Of a DNA stretch of 64,000 nt, positions 16,230 to 26,599 are shown piece by piece; position 1 is the first letter of the stretch; each line of letters begins with the position of its first letter. A model generated the notes under the pieces. It had not been told where the DNA came from, did not search any database, and was given only the letters and a program-made list of their open reading frames with translations. The DNA lies in the NCBI RefSeq assembly GCF_009208555.1, contig NZ_WFLI01000002.1, positions 1-64,000 on the forward strand, in the 5' to 3' direction. Made by a program: the position numbers and the translations under genes. The stretch comes from Janthinobacterium violaceinigrum. GTDB taxonomy: Bacteria; Pseudomonadota; Gammaproteobacteria; Burkholderiales; Burkholderiaceae_D.

Positions 16230-17444
16230 TTAAAGCACTTTGGCGATCGCGTCAATAACGATGTCGATATTGCGCGAATTCAATGCTGCCACGCAGATAC
16301 GGCCCGTGTCGACGGCGTAGATCGACTGCTCGCGCAAGGACGCCACCTGCTCCTTGGTGAGACCGGAGTACGAGAACATGCCGATTTGCTGACGCACGAA
16401 TTCGAAGTCGTGGCCTGGCGCCTTGGCTTTCAGTTTTTCCACGAAGGCATTGCGCATTTCGCGGATGCGCACGCGCATGCCGGCCAGTTCCTCTTCCCAC
16501 AGCTGGCGCAGTTCCGGCGTGGCCAGCACGGTGGCGACCACCTTGCCGCCATGCGTAGGCGGGTTCGAGTAGTTGGTGCGCACGACGCGCTTCAATTGCG
16601 ACAGCAGGCGTGCCGCTTCATCGGCGCTGGCAGCGACGACGCTCAGGGCGCCCACGCGCTCGCCGTACAGCGAGAACGATTTCGAGAACGAGTTCGACAC
16701 CAGCAGCGGGCCGCCCGCGTCGGCAAAGCGGCGCACCACGGCGCCGTCTTCGGCGATGCCGTTGGCAAAGCCTTGATACGCCATGTCCAGGAACGGCACC
16801 AGGCCGCGCGACGTCACCACGCTGATGATCTGGTCCCACTGGGCTACGCTCAGGTCGGCGCCCGTCGGGTTGTGGCAGCACGCGTGCAGCACGACGATGG
16901 AGCCGGCCGGCATGGCGTTCAGGCTGGCCAGCATGCCGTCGAAGTTCACGCCATGGGTGGCGGCATCGTAGTACGTGTAGTTATTCACGACGAAACCGGC
17001 GTTTTCGAACAGCGCGCGGTGGTTTTCCCAGCTTGGATCGCTGATGTAGACTTGGGCGCCCGGCGCAAAGCGCTGCAGGAAGTCGGCACCAATCTTCAAC
17101 GCGCCCGTGCCGCCGATGGCTTGCACGGTAATGGCGCGGCGCTCTTGAATTACGGCGCTGTCGGCGCCAAATACGAGCTCTTGCACGGCCTTGTCGTAGG
17201 CAGCGAGGCCTTCGATCGGCAGGTAGGTGCGTGGGGCTGCCTGTTCGATCAGGATGGCTTCTGCCTTGCGTACGCAAGCTAACAGAGGCACCTTGCCGTT
17301 GTCGTCATAATAGACGCCAACGCCCAGATTGATTTTGGCGGGATTCTGGTCCGCGTTAAATGCTTCGGTGATGCCCAGGATCGGGTCGCGTGGGGCCATC
17401 TCGATGGCGCTAAACAGACTGGCAGAAACAGTTGGGTTCGTCAT
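16230..17444 (-). CDS. tyrB: aromatic amino acid / aspartate aminotransferase
   Basis: 404 residues from the ATG at 17444. It is a fold-type I PLP enzyme of the AspC/TyrB group: [18 protein letters not shown] near the N-terminus, [13 protein letters not shown], and the PLP-lysine segment [18 protein letters not shown], with the C-terminal [12 protein letters not shown] containing the substrate-binding Arg. It transfers the amino group between glutamate and aromatic 2-oxo acids or oxaloacetate. Whether aspartate or aromatic substrates are preferred is not decidable here, so the symbol is a best guess. It is divergent from uvrB and ends just upstream of tRNA-Asn copy 4. Confidence 0.9.
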   Translation of the reverse strand: MTNPTVSASLFSAIEMAPRDPILGITEAFNADQNPAKINLGVGVYYDDNGKVPLLACVRKAEAILIEQAAPRTYLPIEGLAAYDKAVQELVFGADSAVIQERRAITVQAIGGTGALKIGADFLQRFAPGAQVYISDPSWENHRALFENAGFVVNNYTYYDAATHGVNFDGMLASLNAMPAGSIVVLHACCHNPTGADLSVAQWDQIISVVTSRGLVPFLDMAYQGFANGIAEDGAVVRRFADAGGPLLVSNSFSKSFSLYGERVGALSVVAASADEAARLLSQLKRVVRTNYSNPPTHGGKVVATVLATPELRQLWEEELAGMRVRIREMRNAFVEKLKAKAPGHDFEFVRQQIGMFSYSGLTKEQVASLREQSIYAVDTGRICVAALNSRNIDIVIDAIAKVL

Positions 17445-17483
17445 GATAAGATTGGATTCGATTGGAAGCAGGTTCACAGCGGA

Positions 17484-17509
17484 GTTGTAGACAGCGCCCC
17501 GAATACAAC
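17484..17509. promoter_or_regulatory. inverted repeat between aminotransferase and uvrB
   Basis: GTTGTA (17484-17489) and TACAAC (17504-17509) are perfect inverted arms separated by 14 bases in the divergent spacer. This may be an operator for either gene. It does not match the LexA box pattern. Confidence 0.3.
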
Positions 17510-17555
17510 GCCAGGGCCGCCAGCAGAGCACTATTCTAACAAAGGTCTGATTCAC

Positions 17556-19643
17556 ATGCCCGAATTATCTACCGCCAGCGAGGCGGAAAGCGCAATTATC
17601 TCTTTCCCGGACTCCCCCTTCAAGCTGCACCAGCCCTTCCCTCCGGCCGGTGACCAGCCCACGGCGATCACCCAGTTATCGGAGGGGATTGCCGATGGAC
17701 TGGCCTTCCAGACCCTGCTGGGCGTGACCGGTTCGGGCAAGACCTACACCATGGCCAACGTCATCGCGCGCATGGGCCGGCCCGCCATCGTCTTCGCCCC
17801 GAACAAGACCCTGGCCGCGCAGCTGTACAGCGAATTCCGCGATTTCTTCCCGCAGAACGCCGTCGAATACTTCGTCAGCTACTACGATTACTACCAGCCG
17901 GAAGCCTACGTGCCCCAGCGCGACCTGTTCATCGAGAAGGATTCGTCGATCAACGAACACATCGAGCAGATGCGTTTGTCGTGCACCAAGTCGCTGATGG
18001 AGCGGCGCGACGTCATCATCGTCGCCACCGTCTCGGCCATCTACGGTATCGGTAACCCGAACGAATACCACCAGATGATTTTGACCTTGCGCGTCAAGGA
18101 CCGGGTCGCCCAGCGCGACGTCATCGCGCGCCTGATCCAGATGCAGTACACGCGCAACGAGGTCGATTTCGGCCGCGGCACCTTCCGCGTGCGCGGCGAC
18201 ACCATCGACATCTTCCCCGCCGAGCATGCGGAACTGGCTGTGCGCCTGGAAATGTTCGACGACGAGATCGAATCGATCCAGCTGTTCGACCCGCTGACGG
18301 GCAGAGTGCGGCAAAAGATCCCCCGCTTCACCGTGTACCCGGGTTCGCACTACGTGACACCCCGCTCCACCGTGCTGCGCGCCGTCGAGACCATCAAGGA
18401 CGAGCTGCGCGAACGCCTCGAGTTCTTCCGCAAGGAGAATAAACTGATCGAAGAGCAGCGGCTGGAACAGCGCACGCGCTTCGACCTGGAAATGATGGCG
18501 GAAATCGGTTTCACCAAGGGCATCGAGAACTACTCGCGCCACCTGTCCGGCGCGCTGCCGGGCGAACCGCCCCCTACGCTGGTCGACTACCTGCCGCCCG
18601 ACGCCTTGATGTTCCTCGACGAGTCGCACGTGCTGACGGGCCAGCTGAGCGCCATGTACAACGGCGACCGCTCGCGCAAGACCAATCTGGTCGACTACGG
18701 CTTCCGCCTGCCGTCGGCGCTGGACAACCGCCCCTTGAAGTTCGAGGAATTCGAGCAGAAGATGCGCCAGACCGTGTTCGTCTCGGCCACGCCGGCCGAA
18801 TACGAAAAGACCCATTCGGACCAGGTGGTCGAGCAGGTGGTGCGTCCCACGGGCCTGGTCGACCCGCAGATCATCGTGCGCCCGGCCAGCAGCCAGGTGG
18901 ACGACCTGATGTCGGAAATCGTCGAACGCATCAAGAAGGACGAGCGCGTGCTGGTGACGACGCTCACCAAGCGCATGTCGGAGCAGTTGACGGAATACCT
19001 GGGCGACCATGGCATCAAGGTGCGCTACCTGCACAGCGATATCGAAACGGTGGAACGCGTGGAAATCCTGCGCGACCTGCGCCTGGGCACCTTCGACGTG
19101 CTGGTGGGGATCAACCTGCTGCGCGAGGGCCTGGACTTGCCGGAAGTGTCGCTGGTGGCCATCCTCGACGCGGACAAGGAAGGCTTCTTGCGCTCGGAGC
19201 GCAGCCTGATCCAGACCATCGGCCGCGCCGCGCGTAACCTGAACGGCACGGCGATCCTGTACGGCGACCGCATCACCGACTCCATGCGCCGCGCCATCGA
19301 CGAGACGGAGCGCCGCCGCGCCAAGCAGATCGCCTTCAATACGGCCAACAACATCACCCCGATCGGCGTGAAGAAATCGATCCGCGAAATGATTGACGGC
19401 GTCTACAGCCCGCAGGAAGCGCGCGAAACCCTGCAGGTGGAGCAGGAAGCGGCGAAGTTCGAATCCATGAGCGAAAAGCAGGTCAGCAAGGAAATCAAGC
19501 GCCTGGAAAAACTGATGGTCGACCACGCCAAGAACCTGGAATTCGAAAAGGCGGCGCAGGTGCGCGACCAGCTGCACATCCTCAAGCAGCAGCTGTTCGG
19601 CGCGCCCGGCACGGACAACGTGGCGTCGATCCTGGGCAAATAA
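17556..19643 (+). CDS. uvrB: excinuclease ABC subunit B
   Basis: 695 residues, full length. Helicase motif I is [14 protein letters not shown], followed by the beta-hairpin region [17 protein letters not shown] that clamps damaged DNA, FLDESHV as motif II, and QTIGRAARN as motif VI. The C-terminal UVR coiled coil ([20 protein letters not shown]) contacts UvrA and UvrC. It acts with UvrA and UvrC in nucleotide excision repair in the cytoplasm. It is transcribed away from the aminotransferase gene. No clear LexA/SOS box is seen in the 111-base upstream spacer. Confidence 0.98.
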   Translation: MPELSTASEAESAIISFPDSPFKLHQPFPPAGDQPTAITQLSEGIADGLAFQTLLGVTGSGKTYTMANVIARMGRPAIVFAPNKTLAAQLYSEFRDFFPQNAVEYFVSYYDYYQPEAYVPQRDLFIEKDSSINEHIEQMRLSCTKSLMERRDVIIVATVSAIYGIGNPNEYHQMILTLRVKDRVAQRDVIARLIQMQYTRNEVDFGRGTFRVRGDTIDIFPAEHAELAVRLEMFDDEIESIQLFDPLTGRVRQKIPRFTVYPGSHYVTPRSTVLRAVETIKDELRERLEFFRKENKLIEEQRLEQRTRFDLEMMAEIGFTKGIENYSRHLSGALPGEPPPTLVDYLPPDALMFLDESHVLTGQLSAMYNGDRSRKTNLVDYGFRLPSALDNRPLKFEEFEQKMRQTVFVSATPAEYEKTHSDQVVEQVVRPTGLVDPQIIVRPASSQVDDLMSEIVERIKKDERVLVTTLTKRMSEQLTEYLGDHGIKVRYLHSDIETVERVEILRDLRLGTFDVLVGINLLREGLDLPEVSLVAILDADKEGFLRSERSLIQTIGRAARNLNGTAILYGDRITDSMRRAIDETERRRAKQIAFNTANNITPIGVKKSIREMIDGVYSPQEARETLQVEQEAAKFESMSEKQVSKEIKRLEKLMVDHAKNLEFEKAAQVRDQLHILKQQLFGAPGTDNVASILGK

Positions 19644-19678
19644 ACCGCCAGCCGTGCCAAGGCCGTGCCGGGGTCCGC

Positions 19679-20176
19679 CTACGGCTCCGGCAGCGAATAG
19701 TCGATGTCGTAGAAATGCTGGCCATCGACGATGCGGATGGCCAGCGTGCCGCGGATGCCCGTCAATTGGCCCGTGCCCGAATGCGGCACGATCACGATGG
19801 ACAGTGCCTGCTGGCCATCGGCCATCGTGCCCGCATGCTGCGCCACGAAACTGCCCTCCCTGCCCTGCAGCGTGCCCGTGACGGCTTCCATGGCGACATA
19901 GCCGGCCGCGCCCCTGGTGTCGGTGACGGCATTGAGCATCTGGCCCGTGGCCGTGGCGACCAGGTCGCCCGCATACACCTTCTCAAGCAGCACCCTTCCC
20001 AGCGAACTGCGCCCCGCGCGCTGCGGCGCCGCGGCAGGCTGCATGGTGATGCTGAAACTTCCCGTGGCGTGCGCATGCATGCGATGATCTCCCCCTGCAA
20101 ATGAAGCGGCGCCGGCTGGCGCCGCCGATAGACAAACCGCGGCCAGCATCAGGCCCGGCAAACTGCGTGATTTCAT
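19679..20176 (-). CDS. exported DUF3224 family protein
   Basis: 165 residues with a signal peptide ending near AAPAGAASFA. The mature part, with GSFSITMQP, LLEKVYAGDLVATATGQML, AAGYVAMEAVTGTLQGREGSFVAQHAG and SGTGQLTGIRGTL, is the DUF3224 fold, a small beta-barrel similar to avidin-like or lipocalin-like proteins. Its biological role is unknown. It is divergent from the AraC-type regulator, with starts only about 25-55 bases apart, so they probably share a regulatory region. Confidence 0.85.
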   Translation of the reverse strand: MKSRSLPGLMLAAVCLSAAPAGAASFAGGDHRMHAHATGSFSITMQPAAAPQRAGRSSLGRVLLEKVYAGDLVATATGQMLNAVTDTRGAAGYVAMEAVTGTLQGREGSFVAQHAGTMADGQQALSIVIVPHSGTGQLTGIRGTLAIRIVDGQHFYDIDYSLPEP

Positions 20177-20232
20177 GATTCCCTTTCAATCGATGCGAGA
20201 TGGCCAGCTTAGTCCCGCGCAGGAGACAGATA

Positions 20233-21084
20233 TTGGATAAAGCCGACAGCACGCGCAATCTGCTCGCCGCGCGCGGACAGGCACCGAAAGGCATCGTCGA
20301 CCCGCGGGCGGCGGCACGCCGCCTGCGCCTGGCGACCTATCCGCCGGCTGCCGCGCTGGCGCCCTTCGTCGAGTATTTCTGGCTGGTCGAATGGGACAGG
20401 CGGGGCTGCGCACCCGAGACGCAGCGCGTGCTGCCCTACCCGAATGCCCACCTGGTGTTCGACCTTGGGCGCACCGCCATCCATGGCGTCGTGCGCGGCG
20501 CCTTCGACCGGCCCTTGACCGGCGCGGGCAAGGTGCTGGGCGTGCGCTTCACGCCGGGCGGCCTGCGCCCCTTCATCAGCCAGTCCCTGTCATCGTTCAC
20601 CGGCACGACCCTCGCTGCCGACGCCCTGCTGGGCATGCCGGCAGGGGAAGCCGAGGCGCGCGTGTTAGGCCAGTCCGACGATCTGGCCATGGTGGCGCAG
20701 GCACAGGCGCTGCTGCTGGCCAAGCTGCCGCCGATCGATGATGCGGCCCTGCTGGCTGCCCGCCTGACTGCCGCGGCGGCGGCCCACCACGGCCCGGTCA
20801 ATGTGGCGCAGCTATGCGACAGCATGGCCATCGGCGAACGCCGGCTGCAACGCCTGTTCGCCAACTACGTGGGCGTGCCGCCGAAATGGGTGATCCAGCG
20901 CTACCGCCTGCAGGAGGCGATCTGGCGCCTGGCGCAGGCCGATGCGCCAGACCTGGCCAGCCTGGCGCAGGAGCTGGGCTTTTTCGACCAGGCCCATTTC
21001 AGCCGCAGTTTTGCGGAACTGGTGGGCAGCACGCCGCTCGACTATCGCCGCTCGCAGGCGACCGCCCCCGTCAAGGCAGCCTAG
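20233..21084 (+). CDS. AraC family transcriptional regulator with DUF6597-type N-domain
   Basis: 283 residues from a TTG at 20233, preferred because AGGAG sits at 20221-20225; an in-frame ATG at 20200 without a clear site is the alternative. The N-terminal domain (LATYPPAAALAPFVEYFWLVEW, then VLGVRFTPGGLRPF) is of the DUF6597 type. The C-terminal AraC double helix-turn-helix starts near VNVAQLCDSMAIGERRLQRL and ends with LAQELGFFDQAHFSRSF and GSTPLDYR. It probably controls the divergent DUF3224 gene or itself. The effector is unknown. Confidence 0.88.
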   Translation: MDKADSTRNLLAARGQAPKGIVDPRAAARRLRLATYPPAAALAPFVEYFWLVEWDRRGCAPETQRVLPYPNAHLVFDLGRTAIHGVVRGAFDRPLTGAGKVLGVRFTPGGLRPFISQSLSSFTGTTLAADALLGMPAGEAEARVLGQSDDLAMVAQAQALLLAKLPPIDDAALLAARLTAAAAAHHGPVNVAQLCDSMAIGERRLQRLFANYVGVPPKWVIQRYRLQEAIWRLAQADAPDLASLAQELGFFDQAHFSRSFAELVGSTPLDYRRSQATAPVKAA

Positions 21085-21150
21085 CCGGCCAGCGGGCGCA
21101 CATCGGGCCCGGACATCCGCCGGGACGCACCCCCGAGAAAATTCTTTACT

Positions 21151-21162
21151 GCTTATATAAGC
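21151..21162. promoter_or_regulatory. 12-bp perfect palindrome upstream of the MarR gene
   Basis: GCTTATATAAGC is a perfect palindrome ending 17 bases before the MarR start codon. MarR proteins commonly bind such AT-centred palindromes over their own promoters, so this is a candidate autoregulatory operator. Confidence 0.45.
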
Positions 21163-21179
21163 GCTGATATTATTTCCTC

Positions 21180-21674
21180 ATGAAAAAATCTTCGCTGGGC
21201 ACGCAGCTACGCCACTTGATCGAATTGCTCGACGGCGCCGTCGGTGCCGCCTATGAAGAGGCGGGCCTGCGCTACCGTCCCCGCTACACGCCCGTGATGC
21301 GCGTGCTGATGGCGCAGGACGCGGCCAGCATCGGCGCCATCGCCGCCGCCGCCGGCATCACACAGCCGGCCGCCACGCAGACGGTGGCGCTGATGATCAA
21401 GGAAGGCCTGGTCTTCGCCTCCGCCGGCCCCGAAGACGGACGCCAGAAACTGATACAGCTGACGGAACAGGGTCGCGCCATGCTGCCGGCCATCCAGCGC
21501 TGCTGGCAAGCGACGGCCGGCGCCGCCGCCAGCCTCGACACCGACTTGCCGTATCCCCTGTCGCAGCTGCTGCAACAGGCCATCGCGGCGCTGGACAACC
21601 AACCGTTCGGCGCGCGCATCCGCGATGCCGCCGTGCGCGCCGAAGACGGCACCGAAAGCCGCAAGACCAGATAA
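21180..21674 (+). CDS. MarR family transcriptional regulator
   Basis: 164 residues. The winged helix-turn-helix is seen in ASIGAIAAAAGITQPAATQT and LVFASAGPEDGRQKLIQLTEQG, where DGR is the conserved wing tip. N- and C-terminal helices would form the dimer interface. A perfect palindrome lies in its promoter region (21151-21162). It is followed after 41 bases by the interrupted S41 peptidase gene, which may be its target. The ligand is unknown. Confidence 0.88.
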   Translation: MKKSSLGTQLRHLIELLDGAVGAAYEEAGLRYRPRYTPVMRVLMAQDAASIGAIAAAAGITQPAATQTVALMIKEGLVFASAGPEDGRQKLIQLTEQGRAMLPAIQRCWQATAGAAASLDTDLPYPLSQLLQQAIAALDNQPFGARIRDAAVRAEDGTESRKTR

Positions 21675-21715
21675 TCCCGCCCCACGTTGCCTTACTCACC
21701 TTCACAGGAGTCACA

Positions 21716-22816
21716 ATGCACGGTAAAACGATCCTCCGCAGTCTGCGCAGCACCATCCTGGCACTCCCCCTGGCGGGCGCCATGCTGCTGGCAATGCCGG
21801 CCCATGGCCAGGGACAGCCTCCGCAAGCCGACATGCAGATCAGCAAGGAGCAGCGCCAGCAAGTCGTCGACCGGCTGATCGCGGAACTAAAGCTCGGCTA
21901 TGTATTTCCGGAAAAAGCAAAGCAGCTCGAGCAAGCCTTGCAGCGCTACCAGCGCAGCGCCGGCTATGCCGCCATCACCAGCGCAAACCAGTTGGCAGAA
22001 GAACTGACCACGCAAATACGGCGGCAGACGGGCGACCTGCATCTGCGTGTCCGCTACAGCGAAAAAGACCTCCCCATACTGCCCCCCGGCGGCACGCCGT
22101 CGCCGCAAGTGATGGCGGAACAGGCGGCCAACATGCGCGGACGCAATTACGGTGTCGAACGCGTCGAACGCCTGCCCTGCAATGTCGGCTACCTGAAGTT
22201 GAATGAATTCGCGCCCGCTCAATACGCGGGCTAGACCTTGGCGGCGGCGATGACGATGATGGCCAACCTGGACGGCCTGATCATCGACCTGCGCGACAAC
22301 GGCGGCGGTTCCCCGGAAACGGTGGCGCTGCTGGCCAGCTATGTGCTCGACGAGCGCACCCGCCTGAACGACAATTACTACCGCATCGACGACCTCACGG
22401 AGCAAAACTGGAGCACCACCTTCGTCGCCGGCAAGCCGTTTGGACAGCAAAAGCCGCTGTACATCCTGACCAGCAAGCGGACGTTTTCGGCAGCGGAAGA
22501 CTTCAGCTACGCGATGAAAAACCTGAAGCGCGCCACCATCGTGGGCGAGACCACGGGCGGCGGCGCCCATCCGGGCCGCGTCGTGCGGCTGGATGCGCAT
22601 TTCGGCGCCTTCGTGCCGACCGGGCGCTCCATCAGCCCCATCACCCACACCAACTGGGAAGGCGTGGGCGTGGCGCCCGATGTGGCAGCGGCGGCCAAGG
22701 ATGCCTTGCGCGTGGCGCAAACGGCGCTGCTGAACGACTTGCTCAAGACGGCAAGCAGCGAGCAGCAAACGCAGCGCCTGAAGCAGCGCCTGGACGCCAT
22801 CGGCAAGGAATCCTAG
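21716..22816 (+). pseudogene. S41 family (tail-specific/C-terminal processing) peptidase, interrupted by in-frame TAG
   Basis: Two open segments lie in the same frame, separated only by TAG at 22232-22234. The first (172 residues) has a signal peptide (ALPLAGAMLLAMPAHGQ) and the helical N-domain of S41 peptidases. The second has LIIDLRDNGGGSPETVALL, the catalytic serine in KRTFSAAEDFSYAM, and IVGETTGGGAHPGRVVRL. Read through the TAG, the join (YAG-stop-TLAAAM) restores a normal family sequence. Without read-through the product lacks the whole catalytic domain. A second start downstream (TTG at 22238) has no clear ribosome binding site. It could be a recent nonsense mutation or a sequencing error. 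Confidence 0.85.
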
Positions 22817-23787
22817 CCCGCCTTGACGTCGTCGATATACGCGCGAATGATGCTGGCGAAATCCGCATCGGCCGTCAGGCCCAGCGCTGCGGCGCGGGCC
22901 GTGTCCCAGGCGCCGGGCCAGCTCTTGACGATGCGCTCGACGGCGGGATCGGGCGCGTAGCTGATGCGCTGCGCGGTTTCGCTGCCGGCCACTGCCTCGA
23001 GGGCGGCAATCATCTCGCCCACGCTCACGCTCAAGCCAGGCAAGTTCACCGTGCGGCTGGCGCCTAGCGCTTCGGCCGCCAGTTCATGGCCGGCGATCAG
23101 CGAGGCGATGGCGCCGCGCGGCGACAGCAGCCACAGGCGCAGGTCGGTGGAGACCGGGCAGACGGCCGCTTCGCCATTCAGCGGTTCGCGGATGATGCCG
23201 CTGGCGAAGGACGACGCCGCCTTGTTCGGTTTGCCGGGGCGCACGCTGATGGTGGGCAGGCGCAGCACGCGGCCATCGACAAAGCCGCGGCGGCTGTAAT
23301 CGTTGAGCAGCAATTCGCCGATGGCCTTTTGCGCGCCGTACGACGACTGGGGATTCAAGGCCGTCGTATCGAGCACCACCTCGGGCAGCTTGCCGCCATA
23401 CACGGCCACGGAACTGGTAAACACGACCTTCGGCTTGTGCCCCAGTTCGCGGCAGATATCGAGCAGCAGACGCGAGGCGTCGAGGTTGATGCGCATGCCC
23501 AGCTCGAAATCGGCTTCGGCCTGGCCGCTGACGATGGCGGCCAGGTGGAAGATCGACGCCGTCTGCGCATCGACGGTGGCGCGCATCAGGGCGCCATCGG
23601 CGATGTCGCCCGTGACGACGGTGACGCGCGCATCGCCGAAGTCATGCGCGGCCACCACGTCGACCAGTACCAGCTCGCTGATGGTCTGCAACTGGCCGCT
23701 GCTGTCCGTCAGCCGGCCTTGCGCCAGCAGTTGGCGCGCCAGGCGCTGTCCCAGGAAGCCGGCGCCGCCGGTGATCAATACTTTCAT
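22813..23787 (-). CDS. denD: D-erythronate dehydrogenase
   Basis: 324 residues, an extended short-chain dehydrogenase. The NAD(P)-binding motif is MKVLITGGAGFLGQRLARQL, and the catalytic Tyr and Lys are in QSSYGAQKAIGE. The segment PTISVRPGKPNKAASSFASG is typical of DenD. It oxidises D-erythronate to 2-oxo-tetronate. It is the last gene of the tetronate operon, after otnI. Its stop codon and that of the S41 gene share the four bases CTAG on opposite strands. Confidence 0.9.
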   Translation of the reverse strand: MKVLITGGAGFLGQRLARQLLAQGRLTDSSGQLQTISELVLVDVVAAHDFGDARVTVVTGDIADGALMRATVDAQTASIFHLAAIVSGQAEADFELGMRINLDASRLLLDICRELGHKPKVVFTSSVAVYGGKLPEVVLDTTALNPQSSYGAQKAIGELLLNDYSRRGFVDGRVLRLPTISVRPGKPNKAASSFASGIIREPLNGEAAVCPVSTDLRLWLLSPRGAIASLIAGHELAAEALGASRTVNLPGLSVSVGEMIAALEAVAGSETAQRISYAPDPAVERIVKSWPGAWDTARAAALGLTADADFASIIRAYIDDVKAG

Positions 23788-23798
23788 GTGCTGTCTCC

Positions 23799-24590
23799 TT
23801 ATTTGTTCGAATGATTCAAGTAGGGCGCGAGCCAGCCGAGGCCATCCCCGGTGCGCCCGCGCGGACGGTATTCGCAGCCGATCCAGCCCTCGTAGCCCAG
23901 GTCGTCGAGCAAGCTGAATAAATAGGGGTAATTGACTTCGCCATCATCCGGCTCGTTGCGCGCCGGGACGCTGGCGATCTGCACATGCCCGATGCCGCCG
24001 AAGTTGTTCCTGAACGTCATGGCGATATCGCCCTCGACGATCTGCGTGTGGTAAAAATCCATCTGCACCTTGACGTTGGGCGCGCCCGACTCCAGGCGCA
24101 GCGCGTGGCCCTGCGCCTGCGTGACGAGGAAATAGCCGGGCATGTCGCGCCCGTTGATGGGTTCGATCAGCAGTTCGATGCCATGCGCGCCCACGGCCCT
24201 GGCCGCGTATTGCAGGTTCGCCAGGTAGGTGGCGCGGTGCAGCGCCAGGTCGGCGCCTTGCGGCAGCAAGCCCGCCATCATGTGCACGCGCGGGGTGCCC
24301 AGCGTCAGCGCATACTCAATGGCGCGCGCCACGCCCGCACGGAACTCTTCTTCGCGGCCCGGCAGCGAGGCGATGCCCCGCTCGCCGGCCGCCCAGTCGC
24401 CCGGCGGCAGGTTGAACAGCACATTCGTCAAACCGTGCTCGCGCAGCCAGCCAGCCACTTCCTGCGGCGCGTGGTCGTACGGGAACAGGAATTCGACGCC
24501 CTGGAAACCCGCTTGCGCGGCAGCGGCAAAGCGCTGCGGGAAAGGCACTTCGTTGAACATCATGGTCAGATTGGCGGCAAAGCGGGGCAT
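23799..24590 (-). CDS. otnI: 2-oxo-tetronate isomerase
   Basis: 263 residues, a TIM-barrel of the hydroxypyruvate-isomerase family. The N-terminus ([20 protein letters not shown]) and the metal/active-site regions [14 protein letters not shown] and [12 protein letters not shown], with the C-terminal GCEYRPRG, are diagnostic. OtnI interconverts 2-oxo- and 3-oxo-tetronate so that otnK and otnC can act. It lies between otnC and denD with 11-18 base gaps, consistent with one operon. Confidence 0.92.
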   Translation of the reverse strand: MPRFAANLTMMFNEVPFPQRFAAAAQAGFQGVEFLFPYDHAPQEVAGWLREHGLTNVLFNLPPGDWAAGERGIASLPGREEEFRAGVARAIEYALTLGTPRVHMMAGLLPQGADLALHRATYLANLQYAARAVGAHGIELLIEPINGRDMPGYFLVTQAQGHALRLESGAPNVKVQMDFYHTQIVEGDIAMTFRNNFGGIGHVQIASVPARNEPDDGEVNYPYLFSLLDDLGYEGWIGCEYRPRGRTGDGLGWLAPYLNHSNK

Positions 24591-24608
24591 GCGTATCTCC
24601 TGGATTTC

Positions 24609-25280
24609 TTATATGTCGAGTTTGAAGGTGTGTTTCAGGTCCGCGATCTGCGCCGCATCGAGCGGGCGCGTGGGCACGTCGCGCAGCAGCAGGAACAGCT
24701 TGGCCGTCTCTTCCAGTTCCTCGGCCGCATACACGGCCGCTTCCAGGCTGCTGCCCGACACCACGGGACCGTGGTTGGCCAGCAGCACGGCCGAATGCTT
24801 GCGCGCCATGGCGCCGATGGCGCCCGCCAGCGCCGGGTCGCCCGGACGGTGATACGGAACCAGGGGCAGGCGCCCCACCTTCATCACAAAGTAGGGCGTC
24901 AGTGGCGGGATGCAGTCGTCATGGTTCAAGCCGCACATGCAGGACACGGCCGCCGAATGCGTCGAGTGCAGATGCACGATGGCGCCGGCGCTGCCGCGCT
25001 CTTCATACATGGCGCGGTGCAAAAACGCTTCCTTCGACGGCGGCGCGCCGCTGATCAAGTTGCCGTCCCAGTCCAGCTTGGACAAGTGCGCGGGGTCCAG
25101 CCGCCCCAGGCTGGCATTCGTGGGCGTCAGCAGCCAGCCATCGGACAGGCGCACGCTGAGGTTGCCGCTGCTGCCCGCCGTGAGCCCCCGTTCGAACAGG
25201 GACTTGCCGAAGTCGACGATCTGCTCGCGCTGGCGCATCTCTTCCGGCGCGGCGTGGATGGCGGGGGTGGCGGTGCTCAT
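24609..25280 (-). CDS. otnC: 3-oxo-tetronate 4-phosphate decarboxylase
   Basis: 223 residues, class II aldolase/adducin family. The GSSGNLSVR motif (about residues 36-44) binds phosphate. The metal His residues are in HLHSTHS (about 103-109), with the distal His in LLANHGPVVSG (about 167-177). It decarboxylates 3-oxo-tetronate 4-phosphate to dihydroxyacetone phosphate. Its ATG overlaps the otnK stop by four bases (ATGA), so kinase and decarboxylase are translationally coupled. Confidence 0.92.
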   Translation of the reverse strand: MSTATPAIHAAPEEMRQREQIVDFGKSLFERGLTAGSSGNLSVRLSDGWLLTPTNASLGRLDPAHLSKLDWDGNLISGAPPSKEAFLHRAMYEERGSAGAIVHLHSTHSAAVSCMCGLNHDDCIPPLTPYFVMKVGRLPLVPYHRPGDPALAGAIGAMARKHSAVLLANHGPVVSGSSLEAAVYAAEELEETAKLFLLLRDVPTRPLDAAQIADLKHTFKLDI

Positions 25281-26578
25281 GCCAGCACCTGCCAGGCCTT
25301 GCTGAAGAAATCGACCGTGCCGAAATTGCCGGACTTGAGCGCCAGCGCCAACGGCGCCCCGCCATCGTCGCCCAGCGCGGGCAAGGCTTGCGTCCAGGGC
25401 ACGCCGGGGTCGATCTCGGGGCCGATGCGCAAGCCAGCAATACCCAGCGCTTTCACCACCGCGCCCGAGGTTTCGCCGCCAGCGACGATCAGCTGGCCCA
25501 CGCCCAGGCGCACGAGGCCCTGCGCGATGGCGGCCAGGGTTTCCTCGACGAGGGCGCCGGCCCGTTCCACGCCCAGCTGCGCCTGCACGGCGCGCACGGC
25601 GTCCGGCGTGGCCGTGGCATAGACCAGGATGGGGCCTTGCGCCAGGTGCGCGCCCGCCCATTCCAGCGCCTGCTCCACCACGGCGCCCACCACCTCGCCG
25701 CCAGCGGCCAGCTGCAGGGGATCGACATGGAATGCTGGCGCGTGCTCGCGCAGGTGCGCCACCTGCTGCTGCGTGGCCACCGAGCAGCTGCCCGAGATCA
25801 CGGCGCGGAAACCCGACGCCGGCGGCAAGCGTCCCGCCTGCCCCGCATGCGACGGCGACAGCTGCCCCCGCTGGCGGAAATTCTGCGGCAGTCCCAGTGC
25901 GATGCCCGAGCCGCCCGTGATCAGTTTCAAGTCCGCGCAGGCGGCGCCGATGGCTTCCAGGTCGCGGTTCGACACGGCATCGACGACGGCGAAATGGCAG
26001 CCCTGGCCGCGCAGTTCCGTGAAGCGCTGGGCGATGGCGGCCGCGCCCTTCTCCACCACGGAAAAATCGGCCAGGCCCACTTTTGACGTCACCTGCTGCT
26101 GCAGCACGCGCACCAGGTTCGAATCCGTCATCGGCGTCAACGGGTGGTCGCGCATGCCGGATTCGGCCAGCGGCACGTCGCCGACGAACAGGTTGCCCTT
26201 GTAGATGGTGCGGCCATTGGCGGGGAACGCGGGGCAGGCGATCGTGAAGTCCGTGTCGAGCGCCCGCATCAGCGCCTCGGCCACGGGGCCGATATTGCCG
26301 CGCGGCGTGGAGTCGAACGTGGAGCAGTATTTGAAGTAGAACTGGCGGCACCCGGCTTGCTGCAGCCAGGCCAGCGCGGCCAGCGATTCGGCCACCGCGT
26401 CTTCCGGCGCAGTCGTGCGCGACTTGAGCGCGATGACGACGGCATCGACGTCGGCCGGCGGCGGCCCTTGCGGCACGCCGATCAGCTGCACCGTGCGCAT
26501 GCCGGCCTTGACCAGCATGCCGGCCAGGTCGGTGCCACCCGTGAAATCGTCGGCGATACATCCCAGTAGTACGGTCAT
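25277..26578 (-). CDS. otnK: 3-oxo-tetronate kinase
   Basis: 433 residues, four-carbon acid sugar kinase family (formerly DUF1537). The N-terminal motif LGCIADDFTGGTDLAGMLV is the signature, followed by FKYCSTFDSTPRGNIGPV. The C-terminal nucleotide-binding part contains VAGGETSGAVVKALGI. It phosphorylates 3-oxo-tetronate at O4 with ATP. It lies between ltnD and otnC in the tetronate operon, with a coupled ATGA overlap to otnC. Confidence 0.93.
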   Translation of the reverse strand: MTVLLGCIADDFTGGTDLAGMLVKAGMRTVQLIGVPQGPPPADVDAVVIALKSRTTAPEDAVAESLAALAWLQQAGCRQFYFKYCSTFDSTPRGNIGPVAEALMRALDTDFTIACPAFPANGRTIYKGNLFVGDVPLAESGMRDHPLTPMTDSNLVRVLQQQVTSKVGLADFSVVEKGAAAIAQRFTELRGQGCHFAVVDAVSNRDLEAIGAACADLKLITGGSGIALGLPQNFRQRGQLSPSHAGQAGRLPPASGFRAVISGSCSVATQQQVAHLREHAPAFHVDPLQLAAGGEVVGAVVEQALEWAGAHLAQGPILVYATATPDAVRAVQAQLGVERAGALVEETLAAIAQGLVRLGVGQLIVAGGETSGAVVKALGIAGLRIGPEIDPGVPWTQALPALGDDGGAPLALALKSGNFGTVDFFSKAWQVLA

Positions 26579-26599
26579 GATTGTTCCTTCCTGATTCAG

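Noticed and set aside
17445..17555. SOS box upstream of uvrB
   Set aside because: No CTGT-N8-ACAG pattern is present in the spacer.
17676..19577. Long open frame on the minus strand opposite uvrB
   Set aside because: It is the antisense of a well-conserved gene, rich in His/Arg/Gln, and has no family resemblance or ribosome binding site. Long antisense frames are common in GC-rich DNA.
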